Of a stretch of DNA of 64,000 bases, positions 53,934 through 62,994 are shown in pieces. The stretch spans positions 1,116,001 to 1,180,000 of the forward strand of contig NZ_CP041235.1 in assembly GCF_014905115.1 (NCBI RefSeq), given 5' to 3'. The notes under the pieces were generated by a model that had not been told where the DNA came from, ran no database searches, and saw only the letters and a list, made by a program, of their open reading frames with translations. The position numbers were made by a program, and so were the translations under genes. Position 1 is the stretch's first letter. Each line of letters starts with the position of its first letter. Source of the stretch: Sulfurimonas sediminis. GTDB taxonomy: Bacteria; Campylobacterota; Campylobacteria; Campylobacterales; Sulfurimonadaceae.

Positions 53934-54424
53934 TTAAACTGATAGTATTGGATGTTGACGGTTGTTTAACTGATGGTAAACTTATCTACTCAGCCCAAGG
54001 GTATGAGAGTAAAAATTTTAATGTCAAAGACGGTTTGGGTATCACGACCTGGATAAAAACAGGAAATCAGGTTGCCATTATAACAGGAAGAAATTCCTCT
54101 ATCGTTGAAAAAAGAGCCAAAGAACTGGGAGTGCAGCATTTGTACCAGGGTATACGGGACAAAGAGAGCATTTTAAGAAAAATCATTGCTGATCTTGGTC
54201 TGGAGTTTTATGAGGTTGGCGTAATCGGCGATGACTTGAATGACTATAATATGCTGCGTCTTGCCGGGAGAAGTTTTACCCCGAGTGACGGGCACGATAC
54301 AATTAAAGAACTTGTCAATACAACACTCTCAAAAAGTGGCGGCAATGGTGCGGTAAGAGAGATGATAGATATTTTAGTGCAAGAAAATGATCAAAAAGAA
54401 GCATTTCTATCTGTCTGGGTCTAA
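53930..54424 (+). CDS. kdsC: 3-deoxy-D-manno-octulosonate 8-phosphate phosphatase
   Basis: HAD-family phosphatase that makes KDO for lipid A. The 164 residues show LIVLDVDGCLTDGKLIYS (DxD nucleophile), VAIITGRNSSIVEKRA and GVIGDDLNDYNMLRLAG. The absence of a cap domain is typical of KdsC. The lpt genes follow directly. Confidence 0.94.
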   Translation: MIKLIVLDVDGCLTDGKLIYSAQGYESKNFNVKDGLGITTWIKTGNQVAIITGRNSSIVEKRAKELGVQHLYQGIRDKESILRKIIADLGLEFYEVGVIGDDLNDYNMLRLAGRSFTPSDGHDTIKELVNTTLSKSGGNGAVREMIDILVQENDQKEAFLSVWV

Positions 54425-54434
54425 GGAGTAAAAG

Positions 54435-54953
54435 ATCAATATCAATATATTTTTAACCTTTGTCATTACTCTCTTGCTGGTAATATTTTTCATGTTTAAA
54501 CCTATGGATGTAAAAATGCATCATTTTACAGATGTGCCACTCTTTGAATTGAGTGATTTTACGATGTATGAACTTGATACTCACGGGTTGACGACAATTT
54601 TACTCGGAAGTACGGGAACAAGATACGCTCAGAGATACGAGATAAAAGATATGGACTATACCGACAATTCGAAAAAATATATTGCAAATATGGTCTCTGA
54701 TCTGGGTGTATATAAAAATGAAATCGTCAAGCTAAGCGGTCATGTTGTTTATGTGCGAGAAGACGGACTGACATTTAAAAGTCAAGAAGCACTTTACAAC
54801 AAAAAAACGGCAGATGTAGTCAGTGATACAAAATACACCGCCTACCTGAATGACAATGTAGTCATCGGCGATTATATAAAATACAATAACATTACAAAAA
54901 AGATTTATTCTAAAAATGTTATTGCCACATATCAACTAAAAGAGGAAAAATAG
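54435..54953 (+). CDS. lptC: LPS export protein LptC, probable AUC start
   Basis: Bitopic inner-membrane protein that passes LPS from LptBFG to LptA. After AGGAG (54424-54428) the frame begins ATC at 54435 with six bases between, reading NINIFLTFVITLLLVIFFMF, a complete membrane anchor. The only orthodox start is TTG 54474, which would cut the anchor in half. The periplasmic part (MHHFTDVPLFELSDFTMYEL ... VYVREDGLTFKSQEALYN) is LptC-like. About 172 residues. Confidence 0.82.
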   Translation: MNINIFLTFVITLLLVIFFMFKPMDVKMHHFTDVPLFELSDFTMYELDTHGLTTILLGSTGTRYAQRYEIKDMDYTDNSKKYIANMVSDLGVYKNEIVKLSGHVVYVREDGLTFKSQEALYNKKTADVVSDTKYTAYLNDNVVIGDYIKYNNITKKIYSKNVIATYQLKEEK

Positions 54954-55427
54954 ATGAAATATCTACTTGTACTAACACTTTTTTTGCAGACTCTACTCTT
55001 TTCACAAGAGCTTAAAATCAAAGCAGATGAGTTCAGAGGTGACCAGAAAAAAGGTATTTCAGTCTTTACCGGACATGTAAGAATTAAAAAAGTCAATGAT
55101 GAACTTAACGCCTCCGAGGTTACGGTATATACAGACAAAAACAACAAGCCCACAAAATTTGTAGCGGTCGGAAATGCTTCTTTTGTGATAAAAACAGTTG
55201 AGGGAGCAGACTACAGAGGTGTTGCACAAAAAGTCGTTTACCTGCCTTTAAAAAAAGAGTATCACTTTTTTGGAAATGTACATCTGCAACAACTCAACGA
55301 GAAAAAAGAGATTTTTGGAGATGAAGTTATTTTGCAGGCGATAAGCGGGAAAGCCTATGCCAAAGGTGTTGCAAAAGAGCCTGTCATTATGATATTTGAT
55401 ATAAAAGACGAAAAGGAAAAAAAATGA
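54954..55427 (+). CDS. lptA: LPS periplasmic transport protein LptA
   Basis: 157 residues with a signal peptide (YLLVLTLFLQTLLFS) and one OstA/LptA beta-jellyroll (LKIKADEFRGDQKKGISVFTG ... GNVHLQQLNEKKEIFGDEVI). It bridges LptC and LptD in the periplasm. It begins on the base after the lptC stop and overlaps engB by four bases. Confidence 0.93.
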   Translation: MKYLLVLTLFLQTLLFSQELKIKADEFRGDQKKGISVFTGHVRIKKVNDELNASEVTVYTDKNNKPTKFVAVGNASFVIKTVEGADYRGVAQKVVYLPLKKEYHFFGNVHLQQLNEKKEIFGDEVILQAISGKAYAKGVAKEPVIMIFDIKDEKEKK

Positions 55428-56041
55428 TAGACATTGTTGATGCAAAATTTATAACATCGGCTCCGAATGTCAATGCTGCACCGGAATCTGAGGAACAAAA
55501 CGAAGTAGTATTTATGGCACGTTCCAATGTTGGTAAAAGCTCACTTTTAAATGCTCTAACAAACCATAAAGGATTGGCAAAAGTTTCTTCAACACCGGGA
55601 AAAACAAAGCTTATAAATTATTTTGATGTTACCTTTTTAGACAGAGAAACTTCCAATAAAGTTGTAGCAAAATTTGTAGATTTACCTGGTTTTGGCTATG
55701 CAAAAGTGGCTAAATCTATGAAAAGTGACTGGGAAAAGAACCTGACAGACTATATAGCCAACAGAGAAGAGATAAAGATTTTTATACACCTTATAGATTC
55801 CAGACATCCCCACCTGGAAATAGATACTGCCGTAAGTGATTTTCTTTTTAGAACTGCCAGAGAAAACCAGTATATCATTCAGATTTTTACAAAAATTGAC
55901 AAGTTAAATCAAAAAGAGCAAAGTGCACTTCGAAAAGAGTTTCCAAATGCTTTAATGGTTTCAAGCGCGAAAAAAAGAGGAATCAATAAAATCGTTCAAG
56001 TCATTTATAAAATACTGCAAGAGAAGACAGATGAAGATTGA
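55424..56041 (+). CDS. engB: Ribosome biogenesis GTPase YsxC/EngB
   Basis: Essential GTPase for 50S assembly. The 205-residue protein shows G1 ARSNVGKSSLLNAL, G2 SSTPGKTKLINYF, G3 VDLPGFGYAKV, G4 FTKIDKLN and G5 VSSAKKRG. Overlaps both neighbours slightly, as part of a tight operon. Confidence 0.97.
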   Translation: MIDIVDAKFITSAPNVNAAPESEEQNEVVFMARSNVGKSSLLNALTNHKGLAKVSSTPGKTKLINYFDVTFLDRETSNKVVAKFVDLPGFGYAKVAKSMKSDWEKNLTDYIANREEIKIFIHLIDSRHPHLEIDTAVSDFLFRTARENQYIIQIFTKIDKLNQKEQSALRKEFPNALMVSSAKKRGINKIVQVIYKILQEKTDED

Positions 56042-56492
56042 CTACACCAAGGCGAAACTCTCAGATATTGAAAAAATGAGAGAACTTGTACAGCCTGAAG
56101 TGCAGAGCGGTATCATTTTAGAAAGAAGCGAGGATGAAATCGCAACAAATATCCGTTCATATACTTTGGCTTTTATAGCTGATGAACTTGTCGGTTTTGC
56201 GGCACTCCACATTCACACAAGATATCTTGGCGAAATACGCTCTTTGGTTGTAAAAGAGGGATTTCGGGGACAGAAAATAGGAGAGAACCTGGTTGCATGC
56301 GCTGTTGATGAGGGCAGAACACTCGGTCTTCAAAAAGTACTGAGTCTCACCTACAAGCAGTCTTTTTTTGAAAGACTGGGATTTGTGGAAATTCCAAAAG
56401 AGTCCCTTCCCGAACATAAAATTTGGGCCGATTGTATTAAATGTAAACACTTTCCGATATGCAACGAAGTATCTCTCATCAAAAACCTGTAA
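56031..56492 (+). CDS. GNAT acetyltransferase, probable short N-acetylglutamate synthase
   Basis: 153 residues with the acetyl-CoA loop VKEGFRGQKIGENLVACA and SFFERLGFVEI. The C-terminal DCIKCKHFPICNEVSL is, from memory, characteristic of short-form ArgA enzymes that start arginine synthesis by acetylating glutamate. It has no arg genes next to it, so ArgA is the best guess rather than certain. Confidence 0.75.
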   Translation: MKIDYTKAKLSDIEKMRELVQPEVQSGIILERSEDEIATNIRSYTLAFIADELVGFAALHIHTRYLGEIRSLVVKEGFRGQKIGENLVACAVDEGRTLGLQKVLSLTYKQSFFERLGFVEIPKESLPEHKIWADCIKCKHFPICNEVSLIKNL

Positions 56493-56911
56493 TCTCACTC
56501 TTTTATATAGTGCTTTTTGTACTGTATGACAGTCTGGGCACAATTTATCCGTTTCTACCGCCAATGCTGACACTTTTGTATGTACTTTTTGCCCGTGCAC
56601 TTGACAATGATGACACACTCTCTGTTTTTGTTATTGTGCTGTGCCTTGTTGTTTTTGAAGCCAACTACGGATATATGCTTTTGAGTGCAGTTGTCTATTT
56701 TTATTTATTGTATAAATTTATTATGCCTCAAATCACCAAAAATTCCAACTGTTTGGTTTGTATTCGAGCGCTGACAGCTATTCTTGTCTATCTTGGTTAT
56801 TTTCTTTTTCTGACACTGTTGTCAAATATTTTTTTATTGCCACAGCCAAATATAAATTACTATATAATTTACTATATAGTAATTGAATTCTTTTTAATAG
56901 GTCTCTTATGA
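56459..56911 (+). CDS. Integral membrane protein upstream of PBP2 (MreD-like position)
   Basis: 150 residues with four to five transmembrane helices (VISLFYIVLFVLYDSL; VFVIVLCLVVFEANYGYMLL; LTAILVYLGYFLFLTLL; IIYYIVIEFFLIGLL). Its place directly before mrdA and its size fit the MreD role in rod-shape synthesis. Sequence resemblance is weak. It overlaps both neighbouring genes. Confidence 0.7.
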   Translation: MQRSISHQKPVISLFYIVLFVLYDSLGTIYPFLPPMLTLLYVLFARALDNDDTLSVFVIVLCLVVFEANYGYMLLSAVVYFYLLYKFIMPQITKNSNCLVCIRALTAILVYLGYFLFLTLLSNIFLLPQPNINYYIIYYIVIEFFLIGLL

Positions 56912-58695
56912 AAATAAAATTTATTATTTTTGTCTTTGTATCAATCTGGCTGGCACTTATAGTGCGCGTTTTCTATCTAGCCGTTGAATCAAACAGCTAC
57001 TACAGCAGACTCTCTATGCAAAACACCATCAAACATGAGCAGATAGCACCTGTAAGAGGAGAGATAGTAGACAGATACAATCGACCTGTAGCCATTAACA
57101 AACTTGGATTTAAAATTCAAATTGCACCTCATTTGCTTTTGAAAAAACATAAAAATGAATTTAATGAAACACTCTCTTTTTTACTCAAAGCACTGCCTGA
57201 TTTAGACAAAGAAAAAATTATTAAAAACTACAGAAAAAAAGACTCCTACTATAACCACAATTTTATAGATGTTGTCCATTTCATACCCTATGAAAAAATG
57301 ATGCCGGTGTATTCTATGCTAAACCTGCAAAAAAACATCAAAGTTCTTCCTGCACCCAAAAGATACTATCCGTATAAAAATATTGCGGCACACATGATAG
57401 GCTATGTTTCTCGTGCAAACCAGAAAGATATTGACAAAGACCCCCTGCTTGATCTCATAGGCTATACCGGAAAAACCGGCCTTGAAAAATACTATAATTC
57501 TTACCTGCAGGGTACACCGGGAGTAAAAAAGATAAAAGTCAATGCCAATAATCAGGAAGTGGAAGAGTTAAGTTATAAAAGTCCTGATGAGGAGAAAAAA
57601 CTCAAACTCACGCTTGATATGGAGTTGCAAAAGTACATCTCAAAGCTTTTTAAAGGCAAGGTCGGTGCTGTAATTGTTATGAATGTTGACGGTTCCATTT
57701 TAGCTGCGGGCAGTTACCCAAATTATGACTTAAATATTTTTGTTTCCGGCATGTCTTATAAAATGTATGATGAACTCTCATCAAGCCTTGACCACCCTTT
57801 TACAAATAAAATGACACACGGTTTGTATCCGCCAGGCTCGACCATTAAACCTCTTTTAGGGCTTTTGTATATCACTACAGACTTGAATGAGCACTGGAGT
57901 GTTGACTGCCGTTCAAATCTAAAGTTAGGCGGAAGAACTTTTAGATGCTGGAAGAAAAAAGGGCACAGGCATACCAACATCACAAAAGCCATACGGGAGA
58001 GTTGTGATGATTTTTTCTATAAAGGAAGCCTTGTACTGGGCAATAAAAAAATGAGTGCCGGTTTAAGACGCTATGGTTTTGGTAAAAAAACAGGTATAGA
58101 TTTACCCAATGAGTTTATAGGAGTGGTTCCCTCACGTGAATGGAAGCTTCGAAAATATCATAAAATATGGAATATAGGTGAAACGGCAAATATGGCAATC
58201 GGGCAGGGTGATTTTCTTGTGACGCCTATACAGATTGCCAGAGAAACAGCACTGATGGCAACCGGAAAACTGCCTACTCCGCATTTTGTCTCTTTGATTG
58301 GAGATAAAGAGTATAAAAGCAGCTACAAAAATGTACTGAACAAAGTGGAATTGAAAAAACTTCCTGTTATTCAAAAAGCGATGTATCAGGTATGTAATTC
58401 TCCTCACGGAACGGCCACGAATTATTTACACGTAAAAGTAAAAATAGCAGGAAAAACAGGGACAGCGCAGGTTATAGGCATAAAACAGGATATTTTAAAA
58501 AGAAAGAAAGAGCATGAACTCTCTTACTATAAAAGATCACATGCCTGGTTTACAACCTATGGGCCGTATAAACATCCCCAGTATGTTGTAACCGTTATGG
58601 TAGAGCACGGTGGGCACGGCGGGCATGCAGCTGGTTCTATTGTTTCTGACATATACAACAGGCTTTTAGAGCTTGGGTATATCAAGAAAAAATAA
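56908..58695 (+). CDS. mrdA: Penicillin-binding protein 2
   Basis: Peptidoglycan transpeptidase of the elongasome. 595 residues: an N-terminal anchor (IIFVFVSIWLALIVRVFYLA), the PBP dimer domain with APVRGEIVDRYNRPVAIN, and the transpeptidase domain with the SxxK serine in PPGSTIKPLL, SCD in IRESCDDFFY and KTG in AGKTGTAQVI. Full length, last gene of the envelope operon. Confidence 0.96.
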   Translation: MKIKFIIFVFVSIWLALIVRVFYLAVESNSYYSRLSMQNTIKHEQIAPVRGEIVDRYNRPVAINKLGFKIQIAPHLLLKKHKNEFNETLSFLLKALPDLDKEKIIKNYRKKDSYYNHNFIDVVHFIPYEKMMPVYSMLNLQKNIKVLPAPKRYYPYKNIAAHMIGYVSRANQKDIDKDPLLDLIGYTGKTGLEKYYNSYLQGTPGVKKIKVNANNQEVEELSYKSPDEEKKLKLTLDMELQKYISKLFKGKVGAVIVMNVDGSILAAGSYPNYDLNIFVSGMSYKMYDELSSSLDHPFTNKMTHGLYPPGSTIKPLLGLLYITTDLNEHWSVDCRSNLKLGGRTFRCWKKKGHRHTNITKAIRESCDDFFYKGSLVLGNKKMSAGLRRYGFGKKTGIDLPNEFIGVVPSREWKLRKYHKIWNIGETANMAIGQGDFLVTPIQIARETALMATGKLPTPHFVSLIGDKEYKSSYKNVLNKVELKKLPVIQKAMYQVCNSPHGTATNYLHVKVKIAGKTGTAQVIGIKQDILKRKKEHELSYYKRSHAWFTTYGPYKHPQYVVTVMVEHGGHGGHAAGSIVSDIYNRLLELGYIKKK

Positions 58696-58700
58696 AACTT

Positions 58701-59630
58701 TTATGCAAAAGAGTTTTGAATAAACAGTGCTAAAATTATAAGCAAAAAGATACCGCCAGCTTTGTTGTACAGCTTGTTTGCCAAAACAAACAAAAGCGCT
58801 ATGGAGGCCGCAGCAAGAATGAGCATGTCAAATTTTGTAGCTGCCAGATTTACACTCAACGGATTCAAGAGTGCCGCACCGCCCAAAACCATAGAAAAAT
58901 TGGCTACATTTGAACCTATGATATTTCCGATGCTCATCTCGGCGTTGCCTTTTTTTACGGCGACAAGAGAGACGACAAGCTCTGGCAAAGAAGTACCCAA
59001 AGAGATTAAAAACAGACCGATAATCCACTCACTTACATGTAAACTTCTTGCTATATTTGTACCGCTCTCTACAACAAAATTGGCACCTCCTATTGTTAAA
59101 ACAAAACCGATACCCAGCAGCATGACACTTCTGGGCCAGTTAAATTTTTCTTTTACCAAATCTTCATCTATCTCAACTTCAAGCTCTTCTTTGTTGCTTG
59201 AAAATAGAAATATGATATATGAAACCATCATAAGCAAAAACAAAGCACCGTCAATGCGGCTGATCTTTCCATCGAGCGTCATAATAAAAAAGATGACCAA
59301 TGGCACAATAACCCAGGCACTGTCTTTTGAGAAGAGATCTCTGTCGGGGTTCATGGATTTTGCTATCATAAAAACAACACCCAGTACCAAAGTGATATTA
59401 AAAATGACACTTCCGACGACATTGGCAACGGCCATATCACTTTTTCCGTGTGCCGATGCCACCATAGAAGCTGCCATTTCCGGCAAAGAGGTGCCAAAAG
59501 CCACCAAAGTCGCACCGATGACAAAGTGTGAAATGTTAAAGTGCAGGGCAATCCGTTCTGACTCTTTAATGATAAAATCAGCCCCGTAAATCAAAGCAGC
59601 CATTGCCGCGATAAAAATAATATAATCCAT
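58701..59630 (-). CDS. Calcium/sodium antiporter (CaCA family)
   Basis: 309 residues with about ten transmembrane helices and the two inverted alpha repeats VAFGTSLPEMAASMVA and ISLGTSLPELVVSLVA with GNVVGS/GNIIGSNVAN motifs following, holding the ion-binding Glu residues. YrbG-like exchanger. Converges on mrdA. Confidence 0.93.
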   Translation of the reverse strand: MDYIIFIAAMAALIYGADFIIKESERIALHFNISHFVIGATLVAFGTSLPEMAASMVASAHGKSDMAVANVVGSVIFNITLVLGVVFMIAKSMNPDRDLFSKDSAWVIVPLVIFFIMTLDGKISRIDGALFLLMMVSYIIFLFSSNKEELEVEIDEDLVKEKFNWPRSVMLLGIGFVLTIGGANFVVESGTNIARSLHVSEWIIGLFLISLGTSLPELVVSLVAVKKGNAEMSIGNIIGSNVANFSMVLGGAALLNPLSVNLAATKFDMLILAAASIALLFVLANKLYNKAGGIFLLIILALFIQNSFA

Positions 59631-59633
59631 TGA

Positions 59634-60053
59634 TTATCCTTGTGTTCTTACTATAAGGCTTTTGGGAAGATGAAAGGCATTGATAAGCCGCTCTTCTTCT
59701 TTTCGCATTTGACCATTATCTGTTTCATGATCATATCCAAGGAGATGTAAAAGTCCGTGTATAAAAAGGAGTGTAAATTCATCTTCTTGTGTATGCTTGA
59801 ACTCTGTAGCTTTTTCACGTACAAAATCATAAGAGATAACTATGCTTCCAAGTGGACTCATAGGCATCTCCTCATAGGGAAAACTGAGTACATCGGTTGG
59901 TTTGTCTATATTTCTATACTCTTTATTTATTTGCCGTATCTCATCATTTGCAGTAATGACAAGTTCTATATCTTTATCTGTCATACTTGCAGCAATTTTT
60001 TGGAGCAGTGTGTTGTTTACTTCAAAAGAAGTCTTGTTGTCAATATCTATCAT
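59634..60053 (-). CDS. ybeY: rRNA maturation endonuclease YbeY
   Basis: Zinc RNase for 16S rRNA 3-prime processing and ribosome quality control. Starting at the internal ATG 60053 gives 139 residues, the normal length. RNIDKPTDVLSFPYEE and the zinc site HGLLHLLGYDHETD are diagnostic. Confidence 0.94.
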   Translation of the reverse strand: MIDIDNKTSFEVNNTLLQKIAASMTDKDIELVITANDEIRQINKEYRNIDKPTDVLSFPYEEMPMSPLGSIVISYDFVREKATEFKHTQEDEFTLLFIHGLLHLLGYDHETDNGQMRKEEERLINAFHLPKSLIVRTQG

Positions 60054-60103
60054 AAGTGGAATTATAGCAGATGAGAAAACATCTGCCAAGAAAGAGGAGA
60101 AAT

Positions 60104-60283
60104 TCAGCCTGTAATATTAAGATTGCTTCCTACACCTGTTTTTTGTGCGGTCATCTGCTTTGTCTGTTCCTGTGCGCTTTGAAGAATCTTTTCTATCTGC
60201 TGTGCCTGCACATCCTGCGCTTTTTTCATAATATCTGTTTGTCCCAGCCCTGATGAAGTTTGTGTTGAAGATGATACTTCCAT
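60104..60283 (-). CDS. Small glutamine-rich protein (59 aa), motility-protein-like
   Basis: Start at ATG 60283 with AAGGAGG five bases before it; a longer frame would read through the promoter. The product is helical (DIMKKAQDVQAQQIEKILQS) with a short C-terminal GVGSNLNITG. The pattern recalls the small YjfB putative motility proteins, a weak similarity. Confidence 0.65.
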   Translation of the reverse strand: MEVSSSTQTSSGLGQTDIMKKAQDVQAQQIEKILQSAQEQTKQMTAQKTGVGSNLNITG

Positions 60284-60339
60284 AACTTCCTCCTTGTTTG
60301 AAATACTAAAGTATATAACACTTATGGTAAAATTGTACC

Positions 60340-61023
60340 ATGAAAAAAGAAAATAACACAAATAAGAAAGCTGTTTGCATAATGAGCGGAGGGATGGATT
60401 CTACTTTAAGTGCCTATATGATGAAAAATCAAGGCTATGAAGTTATAGCAGTTCATTTTAATTATGACCAAAGAACACAGGCAAAAGAGCTTGCATGTTT
60501 TGAAAATATATGCGAAAGTTTACATGTAAAGCAAAAATATATTTTAGATTTGGACTTTTTTAAACAACTCGGTGCTTCTGCACTGACAGACACAAACATA
60601 GAAGTACCTACAGGCGGAGTAGAAGAGGGTGTTCCTGTAACTTATGTACCTTTTAGAAACGGTATATTTCTCTCTATGGCCGCAGCAATAGCTGAAAAAG
60701 AGGGCGCAGAGGTTATCAGCATAGGCGTTGTTGAAGAAGACAGCAGCGGGTATCCCGATTGCAGGGAAGAATATATACAGGCTATGCAAAAAGCAATTAA
60801 TTTAGGTACAAAAGATGACACAAAGATAGAAATAAAAATGCCACTGGTGCATCTTAAAAAATCTCAAATCGTACAAGAAGCACTGCATTTAGACGTTCCT
60901 TTGGAGCTGACATGGAGTTGCTATAAAAACGAAGACAAGGCCTGCGGTGTATGTGACAGCTGCAGACTCCGGCTCAATGGTTTTAAAAAAGCAGGAGTGA
61001 ATGACCCGATTCCTTATGCATAA
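60340..61023 (+). CDS. queC: 7-cyano-7-deazaguanine synthase QueC
   Basis: Makes preQ0 for queuosine. The 227-residue PP-loop enzyme has [15 protein letters not shown], the [17 protein letters not shown] block, [21 protein letters not shown] with the zinc cysteines, and a canonical length. Confidence 0.96.
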   Translation: MKKENNTNKKAVCIMSGGMDSTLSAYMMKNQGYEVIAVHFNYDQRTQAKELACFENICESLHVKQKYILDLDFFKQLGASALTDTNIEVPTGGVEEGVPVTYVPFRNGIFLSMAAAIAEKEGAEVISIGVVEEDSSGYPDCREEYIQAMQKAINLGTKDDTKIEIKMPLVHLKKSQIVQEALHLDVPLELTWSCYKNEDKACGVCDSCRLRLNGFKKAGVNDPIPYA

Positions 61024-61678
61024 AACCATTACATGTAAAGAGTTGTGTGCTACACTCATTTATGCACCAAAACTCAAACACAGTTATATACAGGTGAAGC
61101 ATGATTCAAGCATTATTATAAAAACGCCATACAGGCAAGAAAAGTATGCGATAGAGTTTTTTCATGAAAAAGAGTCCTGGATCCGAAAACAGTTGCATAA
61201 AAATTCTTTGCACAAACCATTACATGTAAACCTGGAAGATGAAGTGCTGCTGTTTGGTGAAATTTACAGTATAGACAGTGATGAAGCACATTACCTGCGA
61301 AAAAAACTGCAGCGCTTGCAAATAGCAAACAAGACAAAAGTTTTGTCTGCATATGATAATTTTTATACACATACAGCCAAAGAGTATCTGCCCCAAAGAG
61401 TAGACTCTTTTGCCCAGATAATGCAACTGGAATATAAAACCTTGAAATTTAGAAAGATGAAAAGCCGGTGGGGAAGCTGTAGTTCTGAAAAAGTCATTAC
61501 GTTAAACACCCAACTGATAAAAGTGCATAAAGAGCTGATAGATTATGTAATAGTCCACGAACTTGCACATCTTGTCCATATGAACCACTCAAAAGATTTT
61601 CATGACCTGGTTGCAAAATACCTGCCTCATGCAAAAGCACTCAGAAAAAAACTTAAAAACATTTCTCTATCTTTGTAA
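61001..61678 (+). CDS. YgjP-like zinc metallopeptidase (DUF45)
   Basis: 225 residues. The family signature [20 protein letters not shown] is followed by the gluzincin site [19 protein letters not shown] (HExxH plus distal His). Start at 61001 overlaps queC and has AGGAG only three bases away; ATG 61016 is an alternative. The C-terminal lysines suggest nucleic-acid contact, but the function of this family is not established. Confidence 0.85.
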   Translation: MTRFLMHKTITCKELCATLIYAPKLKHSYIQVKHDSSIIIKTPYRQEKYAIEFFHEKESWIRKQLHKNSLHKPLHVNLEDEVLLFGEIYSIDSDEAHYLRKKLQRLQIANKTKVLSAYDNFYTHTAKEYLPQRVDSFAQIMQLEYKTLKFRKMKSRWGSCSSEKVITLNTQLIKVHKELIDYVIVHELAHLVHMNHSKDFHDLVAKYLPHAKALRKKLKNISLSL

Positions 61679-62902
61679 ATACTCCTGATGATACTTGCTT
61701 GAAGGCGACCAGAGCATCCATCCGTTTGCTCCTATGTCCTCTGCAGCTTTGATTTGTGCCTGTATCTCTTCTCTCTTATACGCTTTTCTTGAAGATGTAT
61801 AGTCTTTAAAATACTGCAGCCATGGGCGGACTCTGTTGCTCGGAATCCTGTCTTGAATCTTTTTTATGCTTCGATATACAACCTCATAGGGGTGTTTCGC
61901 CGGATATTTAAAATAAAAAGAGCCGCTTGAAAAGCCTGAAGGGTAAAGCATCGGGCATAAATAATCTGCGTAATCTGCCAGCGATGTAACCGTCTGTCCT
62001 ATGCCGTTGTCATCTTTTGCCCAGCAAATATTTCCGTAGGTGTCAACAGAGATAAAAACACCGTATTTTTTTAATCTTTTCTGTGCCTCTTTCAAAAATC
62101 CCTCTATTGCTTTTATCCGGCTTGGCTGTGTGCTTTGTTGACAAAACTGCAAACCTTTTTTTGCAGGAAAACGGATATAATCAAAGTTGATTTCATCATA
62201 GCCGACTTTTGCGGCTTCTTCGGCAATAGATATGGCATAATTGTGCGCACGTTTGTCAAAAGGATCCACCCAGGCCATATTGTCATGATTTCTCCATATT
62301 TTTGTATTTTTTTTGATGGCATAGTCAATATTGTGAGAAGCCTGCAGTTCATCTTTAAAGGTGACAATTCTGGCAATGGTATAGATATGCCGCTCTTTCA
62401 TAGTCTTTATAAATTTTTTAATATCTCGGTTCGTACGCTGCTTGTAAGCACCATACTCGTTGGCCTGCTTAAATCCAGTCCAAAACTGTGTAGAACCGTA
62501 TTCGTTTTTAACATCTACCACCACGGCATTTGCCTCGGTCTTCTCTATGAGGCGCAGTATTTTTTTTAACGTACCGGAGTTGTTGCTGGCACCCCAAAAG
62601 GTTAAGTAGAGTGCTTTTACATGAATGGGTTCAAGTTTTAGTGTTGTTGTGTTTGTATCAGATGTAAACGTGTAAGGCCTGTATCCATAGGCTTTGATAT
62701 GGTATCTGTTTTCTTTTGAAGCTATAAAAAACGAACCGTTTTCATCACTTCTGACACTGTTTTTTGAGTCACTGATAAAAGCAGAATTTACAGGCTGCAG
62801 AGTTTTTTCATCAACAATATTTCCTTTAAAAGAAGCGTAGGTAAAAGTTGAAAGAAAGGCACACAAACACAGTATTTTTTTCAATGGAATCCTTTTATTC
62901 AA
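61667..62902 (-). CDS. Secreted putative glycoside hydrolase (DUF4015)
   Basis: 411 residues: a signal peptide (KILCLCAFLSTFTYA), a carboxypeptidase-regulatory-like beta domain (about 22-90, GNIVDEKTLQPVNSAFISD) and a TIM barrel of the DUF4015 type with ANAVVVDVKNEYG, EINFDYIRFPAK and ADYLCPMLYPSGF. The two acidic strand ends are candidate catalytic residues. Substrate unknown; perhaps an exopolysaccharide. Confidence 0.85.
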   Translation of the reverse strand: MNKRIPLKKILCLCAFLSTFTYASFKGNIVDEKTLQPVNSAFISDSKNSVRSDENGSFFIASKENRYHIKAYGYRPYTFTSDTNTTTLKLEPIHVKALYLTFWGASNNSGTLKKILRLIEKTEANAVVVDVKNEYGSTQFWTGFKQANEYGAYKQRTNRDIKKFIKTMKERHIYTIARIVTFKDELQASHNIDYAIKKNTKIWRNHDNMAWVDPFDKRAHNYAISIAEEAAKVGYDEINFDYIRFPAKKGLQFCQQSTQPSRIKAIEGFLKEAQKRLKKYGVFISVDTYGNICWAKDDNGIGQTVTSLADYADYLCPMLYPSGFSSGSFYFKYPAKHPYEVVYRSIKKIQDRIPSNRVRPWLQYFKDYTSSRKAYKREEIQAQIKAAEDIGANGWMLWSPSSKYHQEYLQR

Positions 62903-62994
62903 TTTTTTTGAAATACTACTATGATTAAGCTAACAAAGAGATATTTAGCATAATATTGGTAAAATAGTATAGAATCTTTAATTGAGCATTACCT

